A stretch of 64,000 bases of DNA, taken from NCBI RefSeq assembly GCF_018595675.2, contig NZ_CP092333.1:1140001-1204000 (forward strand), written 5' to 3'. Numbering within the stretch: the stretch's first letter is position 1; each line of letters starts with the position of its first letter. The notes under the pieces are model-generated. The model made no database searches and had not been told where the DNA came from. It saw only the letters and a list, made by a program, of their open reading frames with translations. Source of the stretch: Flavihumibacter fluvii. GTDB lineage: Bacteria; Bacteroidota; Bacteroidia; Chitinophagales; Chitinophagaceae. Position numbers and translations under genes: made by a program. Shown here piece after piece: positions 54,188 through 62,288 of the stretch.

Positions 54188-55237
54188 ATGAAATCCAACA
54201 CCCTATTCAGTTATTTGTGTGCCATTCCAGCATTATTTGTTTTCTCCTCCTGCGGTACATCTTCCGCTGAAAATGCAAATATCAATGTTGATACTACTAT
54301 TCTTAATAATAGCTCAAATGCTGCAAACCACGATACTGGCATAGCGTCTCCTGTACCTTTTGATTCAGCCAGTTACCTGGAGAAAATTGAACATATCACT
54401 AATGGCGATTCCACTGGCAGGTGGCCGGTCAAAACCAGCTATCCGGCAAAGGGAGCAATTCTTCCATATAAGCGTATTATTGCCTATTACGGTAATTTAT
54501 ATAGCACCAGGATGGGAATATTAGGTGAATTACCCCCCGCCCAGATGTTGGAAAAACTGCAGGGTGAATCCAGGAAATGGGAAGCAGCTGATCCTTCAAT
54601 GCCTGTTCAGCCAGCCCTCCATTATATTGCAGTGACTGCCCAGGGTAGTCCGGGTAAAGGCGGAAAATACCGTCTTCGGATGCCATTTCACCAGATTGAC
54701 TCAATACTGAATATGGCTAAAAAAATTGATGCCATAGTGTTTCTTGATATACAGGTAGCCCTCAGTACCCTTCAGGAAGAAATCCCCCAGCTTGAGAAGT
54801 ACCTGGCCATGCCAAATGTTCACTTGGGTATCGATCCTGAATTTTCAATGAAAGGCGGCGATGTTCCTGGAAAAAGAATTGGCACATTTGATGCAACAGA
54901 TATTAATTATGCCACAGATTACCTGGCCGCATTGGTTAAAAAACATAACCTGCCTGCAAAAATCCTGGTCGTCCATCGCTTTACAAAAGCCATGGTGACC
55001 AATTACCAGCAAATCAAAACCGGACCAGAAGTTCAATTGGTCATGCATATGGATGGCTGGGGAGCGCCAGCACGTAAGATCAATACATATCGTCAATTCA
55101 TTGCTAAAGAGCCTGTGGAGTTTACTGGCTTCAAATTATTCTATAAAAATGACCTGAAAGAAACTCCTGCCCGTTTAATGACCCCGGAAGAACTCCTTAA
55201 ACTAAAGCCAATGCCAGTTTATATCCAATACCAATAA
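54188..55237 (+). CDS. Conserved-looking lipoprotein of unknown function
   Basis: The 349-residue protein starts at ATG 54188; an upstream TTG (54170) is possible. The lipoprotein signal ends in lipobox 'FSSC'. A Ser/Asn-rich linker leads to a globular domain from ~80 on. Features include 'IIAYYGNLYSTRMGILGELPPAQML', 'IDAIVFLDIQVALSTLQEEIPQLEKYL', 'NVHLGIDPEFSM' and 'PAKILVVHRFTKAMV'. The order of hydrophobic strands ending in Asp, Asp and His would fit an (alpha/beta)8 barrel with acidic residues as in glycosidase-like folds. I do not recognise the family and name no activity. Confidence 0.72.
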   Translation: MKSNTLFSYLCAIPALFVFSSCGTSSAENANINVDTTILNNSSNAANHDTGIASPVPFDSASYLEKIEHITNGDSTGRWPVKTSYPAKGAILPYKRIIAYYGNLYSTRMGILGELPPAQMLEKLQGESRKWEAADPSMPVQPALHYIAVTAQGSPGKGGKYRLRMPFHQIDSILNMAKKIDAIVFLDIQVALSTLQEEIPQLEKYLAMPNVHLGIDPEFSMKGGDVPGKRIGTFDATDINYATDYLAALVKKHNLPAKILVVHRFTKAMVTNYQQIKTGPEVQLVMHMDGWGAPARKINTYRQFIAKEPVEFTGFKLFYKNDLKETPARLMTPEELLKLKPMPVYIQYQ

Positions 55238-55243
55238 TTGGAA

Positions 55244-55612
55244 TTAACGTGAATTTTCGGACAGCAAGCGAAGCAGGAGATAGGTGATTATTACCAGGCA
55301 GAGAATGAATACAATGGCGATATAAGTCCATGGATGGTCCTTCCATTTCCTTTTTTCCCTTCTTTGCTTCTTTTGCAATAAAAAGGATTTTAAATCAAGA
55401 TTTAATTGACGGACGTATTCCTGCAACTGGTCTTTGTTGCCAAATTCCTGTAATCCATCTAATGCATCAGCAGCAAATTGATTATCTGCCAGCCATTCTT
55501 CCACTGCATGCTGGTCGGAATCAGACAATTTACCGCTGACATAATCCATCAACAATTGGTTATCCAGTTCCTTGGTGCTATTGGCCAATATATTAATCAG
55601 GTTGTTTTTCAT
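55244..55612 (-). CDS. Short membrane protein, probable anti-sigma factor
   Basis: The 122-residue protein has an N-terminal helical region ('TKELDNQLLMDYVSGKLSDSDQHAVEEWLADNQFAADALDGLQEF', ~14-60) that resembles zinc-free anti-sigma domains. A basic stretch and one membrane helix at about 96-115 ('YIAIVFILCLVIITYLLLRLL') follow, with a very short periplasmic end. Its ATG overlaps the stop of the ECF sigma gene (ATGA), a typical sigma/anti-sigma arrangement. Without a periplasmic sensor, the signal probably comes from another protein. Confidence 0.75.
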   Translation of the reverse strand: MKNNLINILANSTKELDNQLLMDYVSGKLSDSDQHAVEEWLADNQFAADALDGLQEFGNKDQLQEYVRQLNLDLKSFLLQKKQRREKRKWKDHPWTYIAIVFILCLVIITYLLLRLLSENSR

Positions 55613-56187
55613 GGCTTCTGTTCATTAATCAGCACTTTTCGTTCAATCATCGCGCGCAAATTTCTTTTGCCATTCTGTATAAAGCTTTTTACCTGCAAAA
55701 GATTGAACCCGGTTTCAACCGAAATCTGGTGATAACTTTTCTTTTCAAGGTAAAATAAAGTTACGCATTGCTGTTGTTCTGCATTCAGGTTCTGAAGGCC
55801 TTCATGCATCCAGTCGAGCAATTTTTCCTTTTCCCTGATTTCCGGGAGTCCATCATTATCAACCGGTAGTTGAAGTTGGTCATTTAATTCTACAAGATGC
55901 CGGTTCTTCTCCCTGAATTGCATGAGGCAATGATTCTTTGCAATTATATATAACCAGGACTTGAAATAATCTACCCTGTATTTGCCCAGTTCGGTGATGG
56001 CTTTTAGGAAGATTTGCTGAACGGCATCCCTGGCAGCCTCCTCATTTTTCAGGTATTTCATGCAAACGCCAAGTAACAGGAGGGTGTACCGCTGAAGCAA
56101 TATTCCCAGCCATTCTTTATTGTTGTCGGTATAAAACCTGTTCAATAATTCCTGCTCACTGATATGTCGGTACCTGTCTTCGTTCAC
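55609..56187 (-). CDS. ECF-type RNA polymerase sigma factor (second)
   Basis: The 192-residue protein has sigma region 2 ('MKYLKNEEAARDAVQQIFLKAITELGKYRVDYFKSWLYIIAKNHCLMQFREK', ~55-108) and region 4 ('LNAEQQQCVTLFYLEKKSYHQISVETGFNLLQVKSFIQNGKRNLR', ~135-180). It overlaps the next gene, a short membrane protein, by 4 bp, so the two form a cognate pair. It is divergent from the NlpC/P60 peptidase gene across 64 bp. Its regulon is not visible here. Confidence 0.92.
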   Translation of the reverse strand: MNEDRYRHISEQELLNRFYTDNNKEWLGILLQRYTLLLLGVCMKYLKNEEAARDAVQQIFLKAITELGKYRVDYFKSWLYIIAKNHCLMQFREKNRHLVELNDQLQLPVDNDGLPEIREKEKLLDWMHEGLQNLNAEQQQCVTLFYLEKKSYHQISVETGFNLLQVKSFIQNGKRNLRAMIERKVLINEQKP

Positions 56188-56251
56188 AGTGTCAATTTAT
56201 CAATTATTTGTAAGATGCTGTTCAATAGTAATTCCATAATTTGCCCTGAGA

Positions 56252-57022
56252 ATGTTTTCAAATCCATTATACATACCTATTGTTGCGGCTTGTGCCGTGC
56301 GTGAAGCGGCAGACCACCGAAGCGAAATGACGAGCCAGTTATTACTAGGTGAACAAGTACAGGTGCTGGATGAATATCAAAATCAATGGCTTCTGGTAAA
56401 ATCCATCCATGACGGATATGAGGGCTGGTGCCAGAAAATTCAACTCTCGGCATTAGAGAAGCCCATTCCTGAGATTCAGGGATATTTTTCAGGGTCGATT
56501 GGTATTGCTAACGTTAATGGCCATCCGATGACAATTTTTTCGGGTACGCCGGTATACAGGAGCGAAATTTTCACAATCAGTTCCCGTATTTCATTTACTG
56601 GCCTGGCTTGTCATTTTGAAAGAAGTGACATGCCTGAATCCGGCATCCTGCGGCAGGCAGCATTGGCCTATTTAAATACCCCTTATTTGTGGGGTGGAAG
56701 AACTATTGCTGGCATCGATTGCAGTGGTTTTGTGCAGATGGTATACCGCCAATTGGGCGTGCACCTGTTGCGTGACGCCAGCCTGCAGGCCACAATGGGG
56801 GAGTCAATTGGTTTTTTGCAGGAAGCCGGTTGTGGTGATCTTGTTTTTTTTGATGATCCGGACGGCCGGATCATCCATGTAGGGATGCTAATGAATGACC
56901 ATGAAATTATCCATGCAGCAGGTAAAGTAAGGATCGACGATATTGATCATGAAGGGATCATAAGTCGCGACCTTATGAAGCGAACCCATCACCTGCGGCT
57001 TATCCGTCGTTATCTGCCGTAA
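56252..57022 (+). CDS. NlpC/P60 (C40) cell-wall peptidase
   Basis: The 256-residue protein has an SH3b-like N-terminal part (~20-110: 'QLLLGEQVQVLDEYQNQWLLVKSIHDGYEGWCQKIQL') and a C40 catalytic domain (~130-255). The catalytic Cys157 is in 'IDCSGFVQMVYRQLG', His209 in 'IIHVGMLMND', and a further His in 'HEIIHAAGKV'. It cleaves gamma-D-Glu-diamino acid linkages in murein peptides. No signal peptide is obvious, so it may act on recycled peptides in the cytoplasm or be exported in another way. A hairpin terminator starts 5 bp after the stop. Confidence 0.93.
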   Translation: MFSNPLYIPIVAACAVREAADHRSEMTSQLLLGEQVQVLDEYQNQWLLVKSIHDGYEGWCQKIQLSALEKPIPEIQGYFSGSIGIANVNGHPMTIFSGTPVYRSEIFTISSRISFTGLACHFERSDMPESGILRQAALAYLNTPYLWGGRTIAGIDCSGFVQMVYRQLGVHLLRDASLQATMGESIGFLQEAGCGDLVFFDDPDGRIIHVGMLMNDHEIIHAAGKVRIDDIDHEGIISRDLMKRTHHLRLIRRYLP

Positions 57023-57027
57023 GGAGC

Positions 57028-57058
57028 AGTATCCGCCAGGGTAATACCGGCGGATACT
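57028..57058. terminator. Hairpin terminator between NlpC and ppa genes
   Basis: The perfect 10-bp stem AGTATCCGCC (57028-57037) / GGCGGATACT (57049-57058) lies in the 43-bp gap between convergent genes. T- and C-rich sequence follows on the plus strand. Confidence 0.65.
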
Positions 57059-57065
57059 ATCCCTC

Positions 57066-57608
57066 TTATTTCTGAAAGTTTTCTTTATAGAAATCAATGG
57101 CTTCCTGGATGATCTGAAGGGCAGTGGCTTTATCCTGGAATTCATTCACTACCACGGTTTTATTCTCCAGCTTTTTGTATTCTTCAAAAAAGTGGCGCAA
57201 TTCATCAAAAAAGTGCTTGGGTAATTCTTCAATGTTATTATAATAGTTTACGCTGGGATCATTTGCAGCCACAGCAATGATTTTATCATCTGCTTCTCCA
57301 TTATCGATCATTCTCATGACACCCACCACTTTTGCATCCATGAGGCAAAGTGCCTGAACTGGTTGTGAAGTTATGACCAGGATATCCAATGGGTCTTTAT
57401 CTCCGCCATAAGTGCGGGGGATAAATCCATAATTGCAGGGATAATAAAAGGAGGAATATATAATGCGGTCAAGTCTCAGCATACCGCTGTCTTTGTCGAT
57501 CTCGTATTTAGCTCTTGAACCTTGTGGAATTTCAATAATGGCATTTACAATTCTGGGAGCATGTTCGCCCGTGGGTATCCCATGCCAGGGATGTGAAACA
57601 GTTAGCAT
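57066..57608 (-). CDS. ppa: Inorganic pyrophosphatase (family I)
   Basis: The 180-residue soluble enzyme hydrolyses pyrophosphate to drive biosynthesis. Family I signatures are '[13 protein letters not shown]' (~29-41), '[12 protein letters not shown]' and the metal-binding '[12 protein letters not shown]', which carries the conserved D-x-D-P-x-D-like acidic triad. It is transcribed downstream of the small lipoprotein gene (21-bp gap) and probably shares its promoter. Confidence 0.95.
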   Translation of the reverse strand: MLTVSHPWHGIPTGEHAPRIVNAIIEIPQGSRAKYEIDKDSGMLRLDRIIYSSFYYPCNYGFIPRTYGGDKDPLDILVITSQPVQALCLMDAKVVGVMRMIDNGEADDKIIAVAANDPSVNYYNNIEELPKHFFDELRHFFEEYKKLENKTVVVNEFQDKATALQIIQEAIDFYKENFQK

Positions 57609-57629
57609 GATTTGCTTATTTAATTGGGT

Positions 57630-58037
57630 TCAGTGTATGTCTTTAAAATCAACCAGCCATTCACCATTTACTCTGACAATTTTTACTGTAGTGGTGTCTT
57701 TGTTTTTATACGTATTTGAATAGGTATAATTAACGGTGGAATCATTTTCTTTCTCGATCTTCAATGGAAGGATATTGGCTTGCTTATAACTCATCCTTTC
57801 TTCCGGGTTTAGTTTATTATACTCACCGGTTTTCCATTTTTCAAACAGCATATTATTCACTGAATCTCTCAAAAGGTAGAATTCGGCTTTTTTCATATTT
57901 CCATCCAGTGAAGCCCGGATGAATTCCCTTCCGGCATCTTCTGCATCTTCCGCTTTCCTGAAGCGGTCATCACCACTGCATCCAATACAAAAAATTAACG
58001 GGGTAAAGAAAGCGAGGAGTGTTGGGACGTATTTCAT
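57630..58037 (-). CDS. Small lipoprotein, DUF4878-like
   Basis: The 135-residue protein has a lipobox 'FCIGC' (Cys near residue 20). The mature part looks like a DUF4878/NTF2-like lumazine-binding type fold: 'DAGREFIRASLDGNMKKAEFYLLRDSVN' and the terminal strand 'TTTVKIVRVNGEWLVDFKDI'. The open frame extends further upstream into phoH, but the ATG at 58037, next to a -7 motif and after the phoH terminator, is the sensible start. The role is unknown; it leads the ppa operon. Confidence 0.8.
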   Translation of the reverse strand: MKYVPTLLAFFTPLIFCIGCSGDDRFRKAEDAEDAGREFIRASLDGNMKKAEFYLLRDSVNNMLFEKWKTGEYNKLNPEERMSYKQANILPLKIEKENDSTVNYTYSNTYKNKDTTTVKIVRVNGEWLVDFKDIH

Positions 58038-58042
58038 AGGTG

Positions 58043-58050
58043 CAAACATA
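58043..58050 (-). promoter_or_regulatory. Candidate -7 element of the lipoprotein-ppa operon
   Basis: TATGTTTG on the minus strand is followed by five bases and then ATG 58037, again a near-leaderless arrangement. It lies just after the phoH terminator. Confidence 0.5.
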
Positions 58051-58058
58051 AATAAAAA

Positions 58059-58083
58059 GGCGTCAGGTTGAATGCCTGACGCC
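58059..58083 (-). terminator. Rho-independent terminator of phoH
   Basis: Read on the minus strand, the stem GGCGTCAGG/CCTGACGCC (9 bp, 7-base loop) is followed by CTTTTTATTTATG. It lies 22 bases beyond the phoH stop. Confidence 0.75.
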
Positions 58084-58104
58084 AAGTCCTTCCTGAAGTA
58101 CTGA

Positions 58105-59076
58105 TCACGGAATCTGCTGTTCTCTTTCCTTTTCGCGGTCATAAGCCCTGATAATGGCTTTAACAAGACGGTGCCTAACCACATCTTCTTCATCCAGTGC
58201 AATGTGGGAGATACCATCAACATTTTTCAGGATACGAACCGCTTTGTCTAGTCCGCTCTTTTGGTTTTTCGGTAAATCTACCTGGGTTAAGTCGCCGGTA
58301 ATAATGGCTTTGGCGTTGGCGCCAATACGCGTGAGGAACATCTTCAACTGAAGGTCCGTAGCGTTTTGCGCTTCATCAAGGATGATAAAGGCGTTATCCA
58401 GCGTCCTTCCGCGCATATAAGCCAGTGGCGCAATTTCAATGGTTCGGTTACTCATATAATAACCTAGTTTATCAGCCGGGATCATATCATCCAGGGCATC
58501 ATATAATGGGCGTAAGTAAGGGTCGATTTTTTCTTTCAGGTCCCCTGGAAGGAAGCCCAGGCTTTCACCGGCTTCAACTGCAGGCCTCGTCAGGATGATC
58601 TTTTTTACAATTTTATTTTTCAGCGCCCTTACTGCCAGGGCTACTGCAGTATAAGTTTTACCGGTACCGGCCGGACCGATCGCAAACAATACATCATTCT
58701 TGTCAGCACCAGTTACCATCCTTTTCTGGTTGGCGGTCCTGGCCCTGACGGTTTTGCCATTCGGGCCAAATACCAAAACATCGTTTGGATTTCTTTCTAC
58801 AAAATGATCAACTGTTTCTGCATCATCACCACCCAGTATCTGTTCAAAATAATTTTCACTCATGTGACCATTGCGTTCAAGATACTGGATTAACAAAGTG
58901 ATCTTTTCTTTTGCTGTGTCTACTTGTTCAGGTGCCCCACTTAATTTGATTTGGGTGCCGCGGGATAAGATTTTTAAGAGTGGAAATTTTTTCTTGAGAA
59001 TGTCTAGTTTTCCATTATTAACGCCAAAGAATTCGATGGGGTTAACGGTCTCGAGGTTGATGATTTTTTCTGTCAA
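58105..59076 (-). CDS. phoH: PhoH family P-loop ATPase
   Basis: The 323-residue cytoplasmic protein has an N-terminal KH-like domain (~1-100) and a PhoH ATPase domain. Walker A is 'FAIGPAGTGKTYTAVALAVRALK' and Walker B is 'NAFIILDEAQNATDLQLKMFLTRIG'. 'RPAVEAGESLGFLPGDLKEKIDPYLRPLYDAL' is the family's most conserved stretch. PhoH proteins are linked to RNA metabolism, often near ybeY, which is not seen here. The upstream gap of 153 bp holds an inverted pair of DnaA-box-like sequences. Confidence 0.94.
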   Translation of the reverse strand: MTEKIINLETVNPIEFFGVNNGKLDILKKKFPLLKILSRGTQIKLSGAPEQVDTAKEKITLLIQYLERNGHMSENYFEQILGGDDAETVDHFVERNPNDVLVFGPNGKTVRARTANQKRMVTGADKNDVLFAIGPAGTGKTYTAVALAVRALKNKIVKKIILTRPAVEAGESLGFLPGDLKEKIDPYLRPLYDALDDMIPADKLGYYMSNRTIEIAPLAYMRGRTLDNAFIILDEAQNATDLQLKMFLTRIGANAKAIITGDLTQVDLPKNQKSGLDKAVRILKNVDGISHIALDEEDVVRHRLVKAIIRAYDREKEREQQIP

Positions 59077-59193
59077 TGGGCTTCAGTTTTTAGTTCAGAA
59101 TGAAAGTCAACTTCACAGCTTTTTTCATAGTGGAGGACAAGAAAGCAGTGCTTAGTAAATATAATTCTGCTTAAACAGACTACTCTAAGTTAC

Positions 59194-59214
59194 TTATTCA
59201 CAGGTTGTGGATAT
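59194..59214. promoter_or_regulatory. Inverted pair of DnaA-box-like sequences
   Basis: TTATTCACA (59194-59202), a perfect TTATNCACA box, is followed three bases later by TGTGGATAT (59206-59214), which matches the reverse box TGTGGATAA in eight of nine positions. The pair lies in the gap between the divergently placed ends of phoH (start side) and the SET gene (stop side). Confidence 0.4.
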
Positions 59215-59229
59215 TGTTAAATTTTAACA

Positions 59230-59643
59230 TCAGATTTTCCCTTTGCAATTTGCAGCACCACATTTACAGGATAATTTTCCATCGTGGTGTGTTTCTCCAT
59301 AATCACAGGTAATTTCTTCTCCTTTCCTGATGACTCTTTTTGCATAAAATTCTACCTTCCCATAACAACACCTCATGTATGTGTTACCATTGCAGGAATG
59401 GTTTACATAACGCAATTCATTGGGATTAATGGATGCGTCTAGTGCCCGCCCGTCGCCAAATTCAACCATAGCAACCTTATTTTGAAGTTGCACCCTTTTC
59501 CGGGCTTCGCGAACGGAAATGATTTCTCCGCCAAGGTTTCCGATCTTTCTTTTTGCAGGTATTTTTTCTGCGGTAAAACACCCGGTGCCGTCTATATTAC
59601 TGGCCTTATTATATAAGAGAAATTTCATAGAGTTTTCTTGCAT
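59230..59643 (-). CDS. SET-domain lysine methyltransferase-like protein with post-SET cysteines
   Basis: The 137-residue protein is a minimal SET domain. The SAM and substrate motifs are 'GTGCFTAEKIPAKRKIG', 'LRYVNHSCNGNTYMRCCYG' (N-H-S-C) and 'VIRKGEEITCDYGET' (catalytic Tyr region). It ends with post-SET-like cysteines, 'CKCGAANCKGKI', which together with the NHSC cysteine would bind zinc. All core motifs are present, so methyltransferase activity on protein lysine is plausible; the target is unknown. An internal ATG (M6, 59628) is an alternative start. The upstream gene ends 8 bp away. Confidence 0.9.
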   Translation of the reverse strand: MQENSMKFLLYNKASNIDGTGCFTAEKIPAKRKIGNLGGEIISVREARKRVQLQNKVAMVEFGDGRALDASINPNELRYVNHSCNGNTYMRCCYGKVEFYAKRVIRKGEEITCDYGETHHDGKLSCKCGAANCKGKI

Positions 59644-59651
59644 CCAAATGA

Positions 59652-60470
59652 TTACTGTGCAGTATGCCCCTGTTCTGCATATTTTTCTTCCATCCAGGTA
59701 TGGTCTGCCAATAATTTTACTGCGGCAATGAATTGTCTGAAGGGACCATTACCACCCCATTCCTTCGGACTGATCATTGACAAGATATGGGTGCTATCCA
59801 TTTTTTGGTACAGGTAATAAGTATGGCCGATCACAGGTTGGAAATTGAGTTTAGCCTGGTACACCATCATGGATAATTCCTTTCTCTTCCTGATCTCCTG
59901 CGCCTGCCGTGCTAATAATTCTATTTGTTGCCTGATCTGGTCGAGGTGCATATTAGTCTGCTCCTCCATGGCCTGCAAAGCCTTATGCTTAATAACGCCT
60001 TCTTCTGTTGGTTTTATAACAACGCTTCCTACTGAAGAAGCATATGGCAGTACACTGAGTTGTTTGTGGTAGATATCTATATTCCTGAAATCATTACCCG
60101 CTTCATCCTTTCCTGTTTGCGTGATGCGCAGGTATCCATTACTTAATATCTCTTTTTTTACCTGCAGGACAGACTCTTCACTACGGAGGAAATCTACAAT
60201 AATGGTAGAGCCATTTACAATTTCAGACCTGATACATTCAGCCAGGGAGTGGTCTGAAAAGGGCCTTGTCTTCCCGTCGGGACGCATTTCATACTGGGAA
60301 TAGTAGGCTTCATTATCCAGGGATACCCAATTGATCTGGATATTTAATTCCTGTTGTTCATTCACGGAATCAATCCGATAATTTCCCGACCTGGGGGGCA
60401 TGCCTTTTTCGTAGGTGCATTTTTCAGGAAATAATTGCCAGGATGCAAGAAAATTGTAAGCTTGAACCAT
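59652..60470 (-). CDS. DUF2452-containing protein with unassigned N-terminal half
   Basis: In the 272-residue protein, residues ~1-150 form an unassigned beta-rich region ('GMPPRSGNYRIDSVNEQQELNIQINWVSLDNEAYYSQYEM'). Residues ~155-265 match DUF2452: 'KHKALQAMEEQTNMHLDQIRQQIELLARQAQEIRKRKELS', 'GHTYYLYQKMDSTHILSMISPKEWGG', 'AAVKLLADHTWME'. No signal peptide is present, and function is unknown for both parts. The SET gene lies 8 bp downstream, so the two are likely co-transcribed. DUF2452 proteins are often shorter, so this looks like a fusion. Confidence 0.8.
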   Translation of the reverse strand: MVQAYNFLASWQLFPEKCTYEKGMPPRSGNYRIDSVNEQQELNIQINWVSLDNEAYYSQYEMRPDGKTRPFSDHSLAECIRSEIVNGSTIIVDFLRSEESVLQVKKEILSNGYLRITQTGKDEAGNDFRNIDIYHKQLSVLPYASSVGSVVIKPTEEGVIKHKALQAMEEQTNMHLDQIRQQIELLARQAQEIRKRKELSMMVYQAKLNFQPVIGHTYYLYQKMDSTHILSMISPKEWGGNGPFRQFIAAVKLLADHTWMEEKYAEQGHTAQ

Positions 60471-60478
60471 AATGGGTG

Positions 60479-60512
60479 AACGGTAAACGGTTAACAGTAA
60501 ACGGTTAACGGT
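60479..60512. repeat. Short AT-rich GTTAACGG tandem repeat
   Basis: A small cluster of GTAAACGGTTAAC units occurs in the 54-bp gap between cysM and the DUF2452 gene (for example from 60483 and 60497). Similar short GTTAAC-rich repeats occur between genes in Bacteroidota. The function is unknown. Confidence 0.5.
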
Positions 60513-60524
60513 GAAACCCTTCCA

Positions 60525-61406
60525 TTATCCAAATAAGTCGGTAGAAAGGTACCGGTCGCCGCGATCACAAATAATACAAACAATTATTCCGCTACTTAGT
60601 TCTTTGGATAATTCAATTGCTGCATGTACCGCACCGCCACTGCTCATTCCGCTGAAGATAGCTTCTTCACGGGCAAGGCGGTTGGCCATTTTACGGGCAT
60701 CTTTCTCATCGATCTCGATGGTTCGGTCTACGCGGCTACGGTCGAATATTTTGGGGAGATAGGCTTCAGGCCATTTGCGGATGCCTGGAATCCTTGAACC
60801 TTCACTGGGCTGGCAACCTACGATTTGGATAGCATTGTTTTGTTCCTTCAGGAAACGGGAAACCCCCATAATAGTTCCTGTAGTGCCCATGGCAGAAACA
60901 AAATGGGTAACCTGGCCTTTAGTATCCCGCCAGATCTCCGGTCCGGTGGTCCGGTAATGCATCATGTAATTATCCGGATTGGCAAACTGGTTTAACATCA
61001 GGTAACCTCCTTTGCTTACCTGTTCATTTGCATAATCAATAGCGCCCTCCATGGATTTCTCCTTGGGAGTAAGAATTACTTTAGCGCCAAATGCTTCCAT
61101 ACCCAGGACCCTTTCCCTGGTGGCATCTTCCGGCATCACCAGTTCAATTTCAACACCGAAAACACTGGCAATCATCGCCAGGGCAATTCCGGTATTTCCA
61201 CTGGTTGCTTCAATTAACTTTATACCTGGTTTGATTTCGCCTCGATCCATGGCGCCTTTGATCATGCCATATGCTGCCCTGTCCTTAACACTGCCACCGG
61301 GATTATTCCCTTCTAGTTTGGCATAAATAGTGACACCTGCATTAGAAATGATATGCTTTAATTCCACAAGGGGGGTATTCCCAACTAGGTCTAAAATTCC
61401 GGCCAT
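60525..61406 (-). CDS. cysM: Cysteine synthase B-type enzyme
   Basis: The 293-residue PLP enzyme makes cysteine from O-acetylserine and sulfide or thiosulfate. 'LVGNTPLVEL' opens the fold. The PLP lysine is in 'GNNPGGSVKDRAAYGMI', the substrate loop is 'EATSGNTGIALAMIA', and the phosphate-binding loop is 'GTTGTIMGVSRF'. Near the C-terminus 'EEAIFSGMSSGGAVHAAIEL' is typical of the family. CysM is favoured over CysK by the shorter length and 'SEGSRIPGIRKWPEAYLP'. It lies downstream of the small 92-residue gene on the same strand. Confidence 0.93.
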   Translation of the reverse strand: MAGILDLVGNTPLVELKHIISNAGVTIYAKLEGNNPGGSVKDRAAYGMIKGAMDRGEIKPGIKLIEATSGNTGIALAMIASVFGVEIELVMPEDATRERVLGMEAFGAKVILTPKEKSMEGAIDYANEQVSKGGYLMLNQFANPDNYMMHYRTTGPEIWRDTKGQVTHFVSAMGTTGTIMGVSRFLKEQNNAIQIVGCQPSEGSRIPGIRKWPEAYLPKIFDRSRVDRTIEIDEKDARKMANRLAREEAIFSGMSSGGAVHAAIELSKELSSGIIVCIICDRGDRYLSTDLFG

Positions 61407-61453
61407 ACTGATCTTGGTTTGTTTACAGTTACCGGAAAGTTATTACAGATCAA

Positions 61454-61732
61454 TTAAATAACCGTAAATGTTTGGGTATTAAGTTCTTCCTTTATCATGT
61501 CACTTAACATTTTTTCCTGCTCTTGTACCCAGGCAGGAAGCGGCTGCGGCACAATTTGCCAATCGCTTTCAGGGCGATTCATTTTGAACATGATTCTGTT
61601 CCCCCTGTCATCTACCACGTCAATTGAAAAAAGGGTCTCCTGCAACAGGATCATCTTTCTGAAGTTGAACTCACGCAAGCGGCCATCTGCTTTGATCAAC
61701 CGGGTAAATTGTATATTCTTGACAAATTGCAT
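61454..61732 (-). CDS. Small conserved hypothetical protein
   Basis: The 92-residue protein starts at ATG 61732 ('MQFVKNIQFTRLIKADGRLREFNFRK'). The longer frame to 61792 has no support. It is a compact alpha/beta protein with charged and aromatic residues ('DVVDDRGNRIMFKMNRPESDWQIVPQPLPAWVQEQEKMLSDMIKEEL') and no membrane or export signal. I recognise no domain. It is probably in one transcript with cysM (47 bp downstream). Confidence 0.75.
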   Translation of the reverse strand: MQFVKNIQFTRLIKADGRLREFNFRKMILLQETLFSIDVVDDRGNRIMFKMNRPESDWQIVPQPLPAWVQEQEKMLSDMIKEELNTQTFTVI

Positions 61733-61825
61733 GTTGTAGTATTTCAATATTCCAACAGCAATTCCCGTGCTACATATTCGTAAAAACCTCATAATTCACG
61801 AAAGTTTTTAACATATTTTGCAAGT

Positions 61826-62278
61826 ATGTTTCCGAAACTGCCCGCCTCATTAATCAGAACCCGTTTTTTCACGGCTTTTGGCCAGTACATGGCTCCGGTC
61901 CCTTCTGCCAGTGGCGATCCTGTAAACTGGATGAATTATAAAACGGGTGTAAAACCTGTTTTTTTCCGGCTGGAGACCCCCAATAGGGGTGCTGAGATCG
62001 GTTTTTTGATCCAGCATCCTGACCAGCACCTGCGCTTCCGGTTGTATAACCTGTTCCTGGACTTTCAACCCCAGTTTGAGGAAATGATTGGGCATGACTG
62101 GACCTGGTCAAGGCAGATTTCGTCAGGTGAGGGGCAGATTGTCAGTCGGATATATGACAGGATCGATAATGTTTCTGTCCTGGACCATAAAGACTGGCCG
62201 GCTCTGATCAGTTTTTTCAAACCCAGGCTGCTGGCGATGGATGCTTTTTGGTGGTTGGTAAAGGATCAGTTTGAATGA
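61826..62278 (+). CDS. DUF4268-like small protein
   Basis: The 150-residue soluble protein is compact and aromatic-rich. It shows 'RTRFFTAFGQYMAPVPSASGDPVNWMNYKTGVKPVFFRLETPNRGAEIGFLIQHPDQHLRFRLYNLFLDF', which is reminiscent of the DUF4268 fold of restriction-endonuclease-like associates, and ends 'WPALISFFKPRLLAMDAFWWLVKDQFE'. I am only moderately sure of the DUF. No catalytic motif can be read with confidence. The neighbouring GH20 gene is convergent 11 bp away. Confidence 0.7.
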   Translation: MFPKLPASLIRTRFFTAFGQYMAPVPSASGDPVNWMNYKTGVKPVFFRLETPNRGAEIGFLIQHPDQHLRFRLYNLFLDFQPQFEEMIGHDWTWSRQISSGEGQIVSRIYDRIDNVSVLDHKDWPALISFFKPRLLAMDAFWWLVKDQFE

Positions 62279-62288
62279 AACCTTACCA

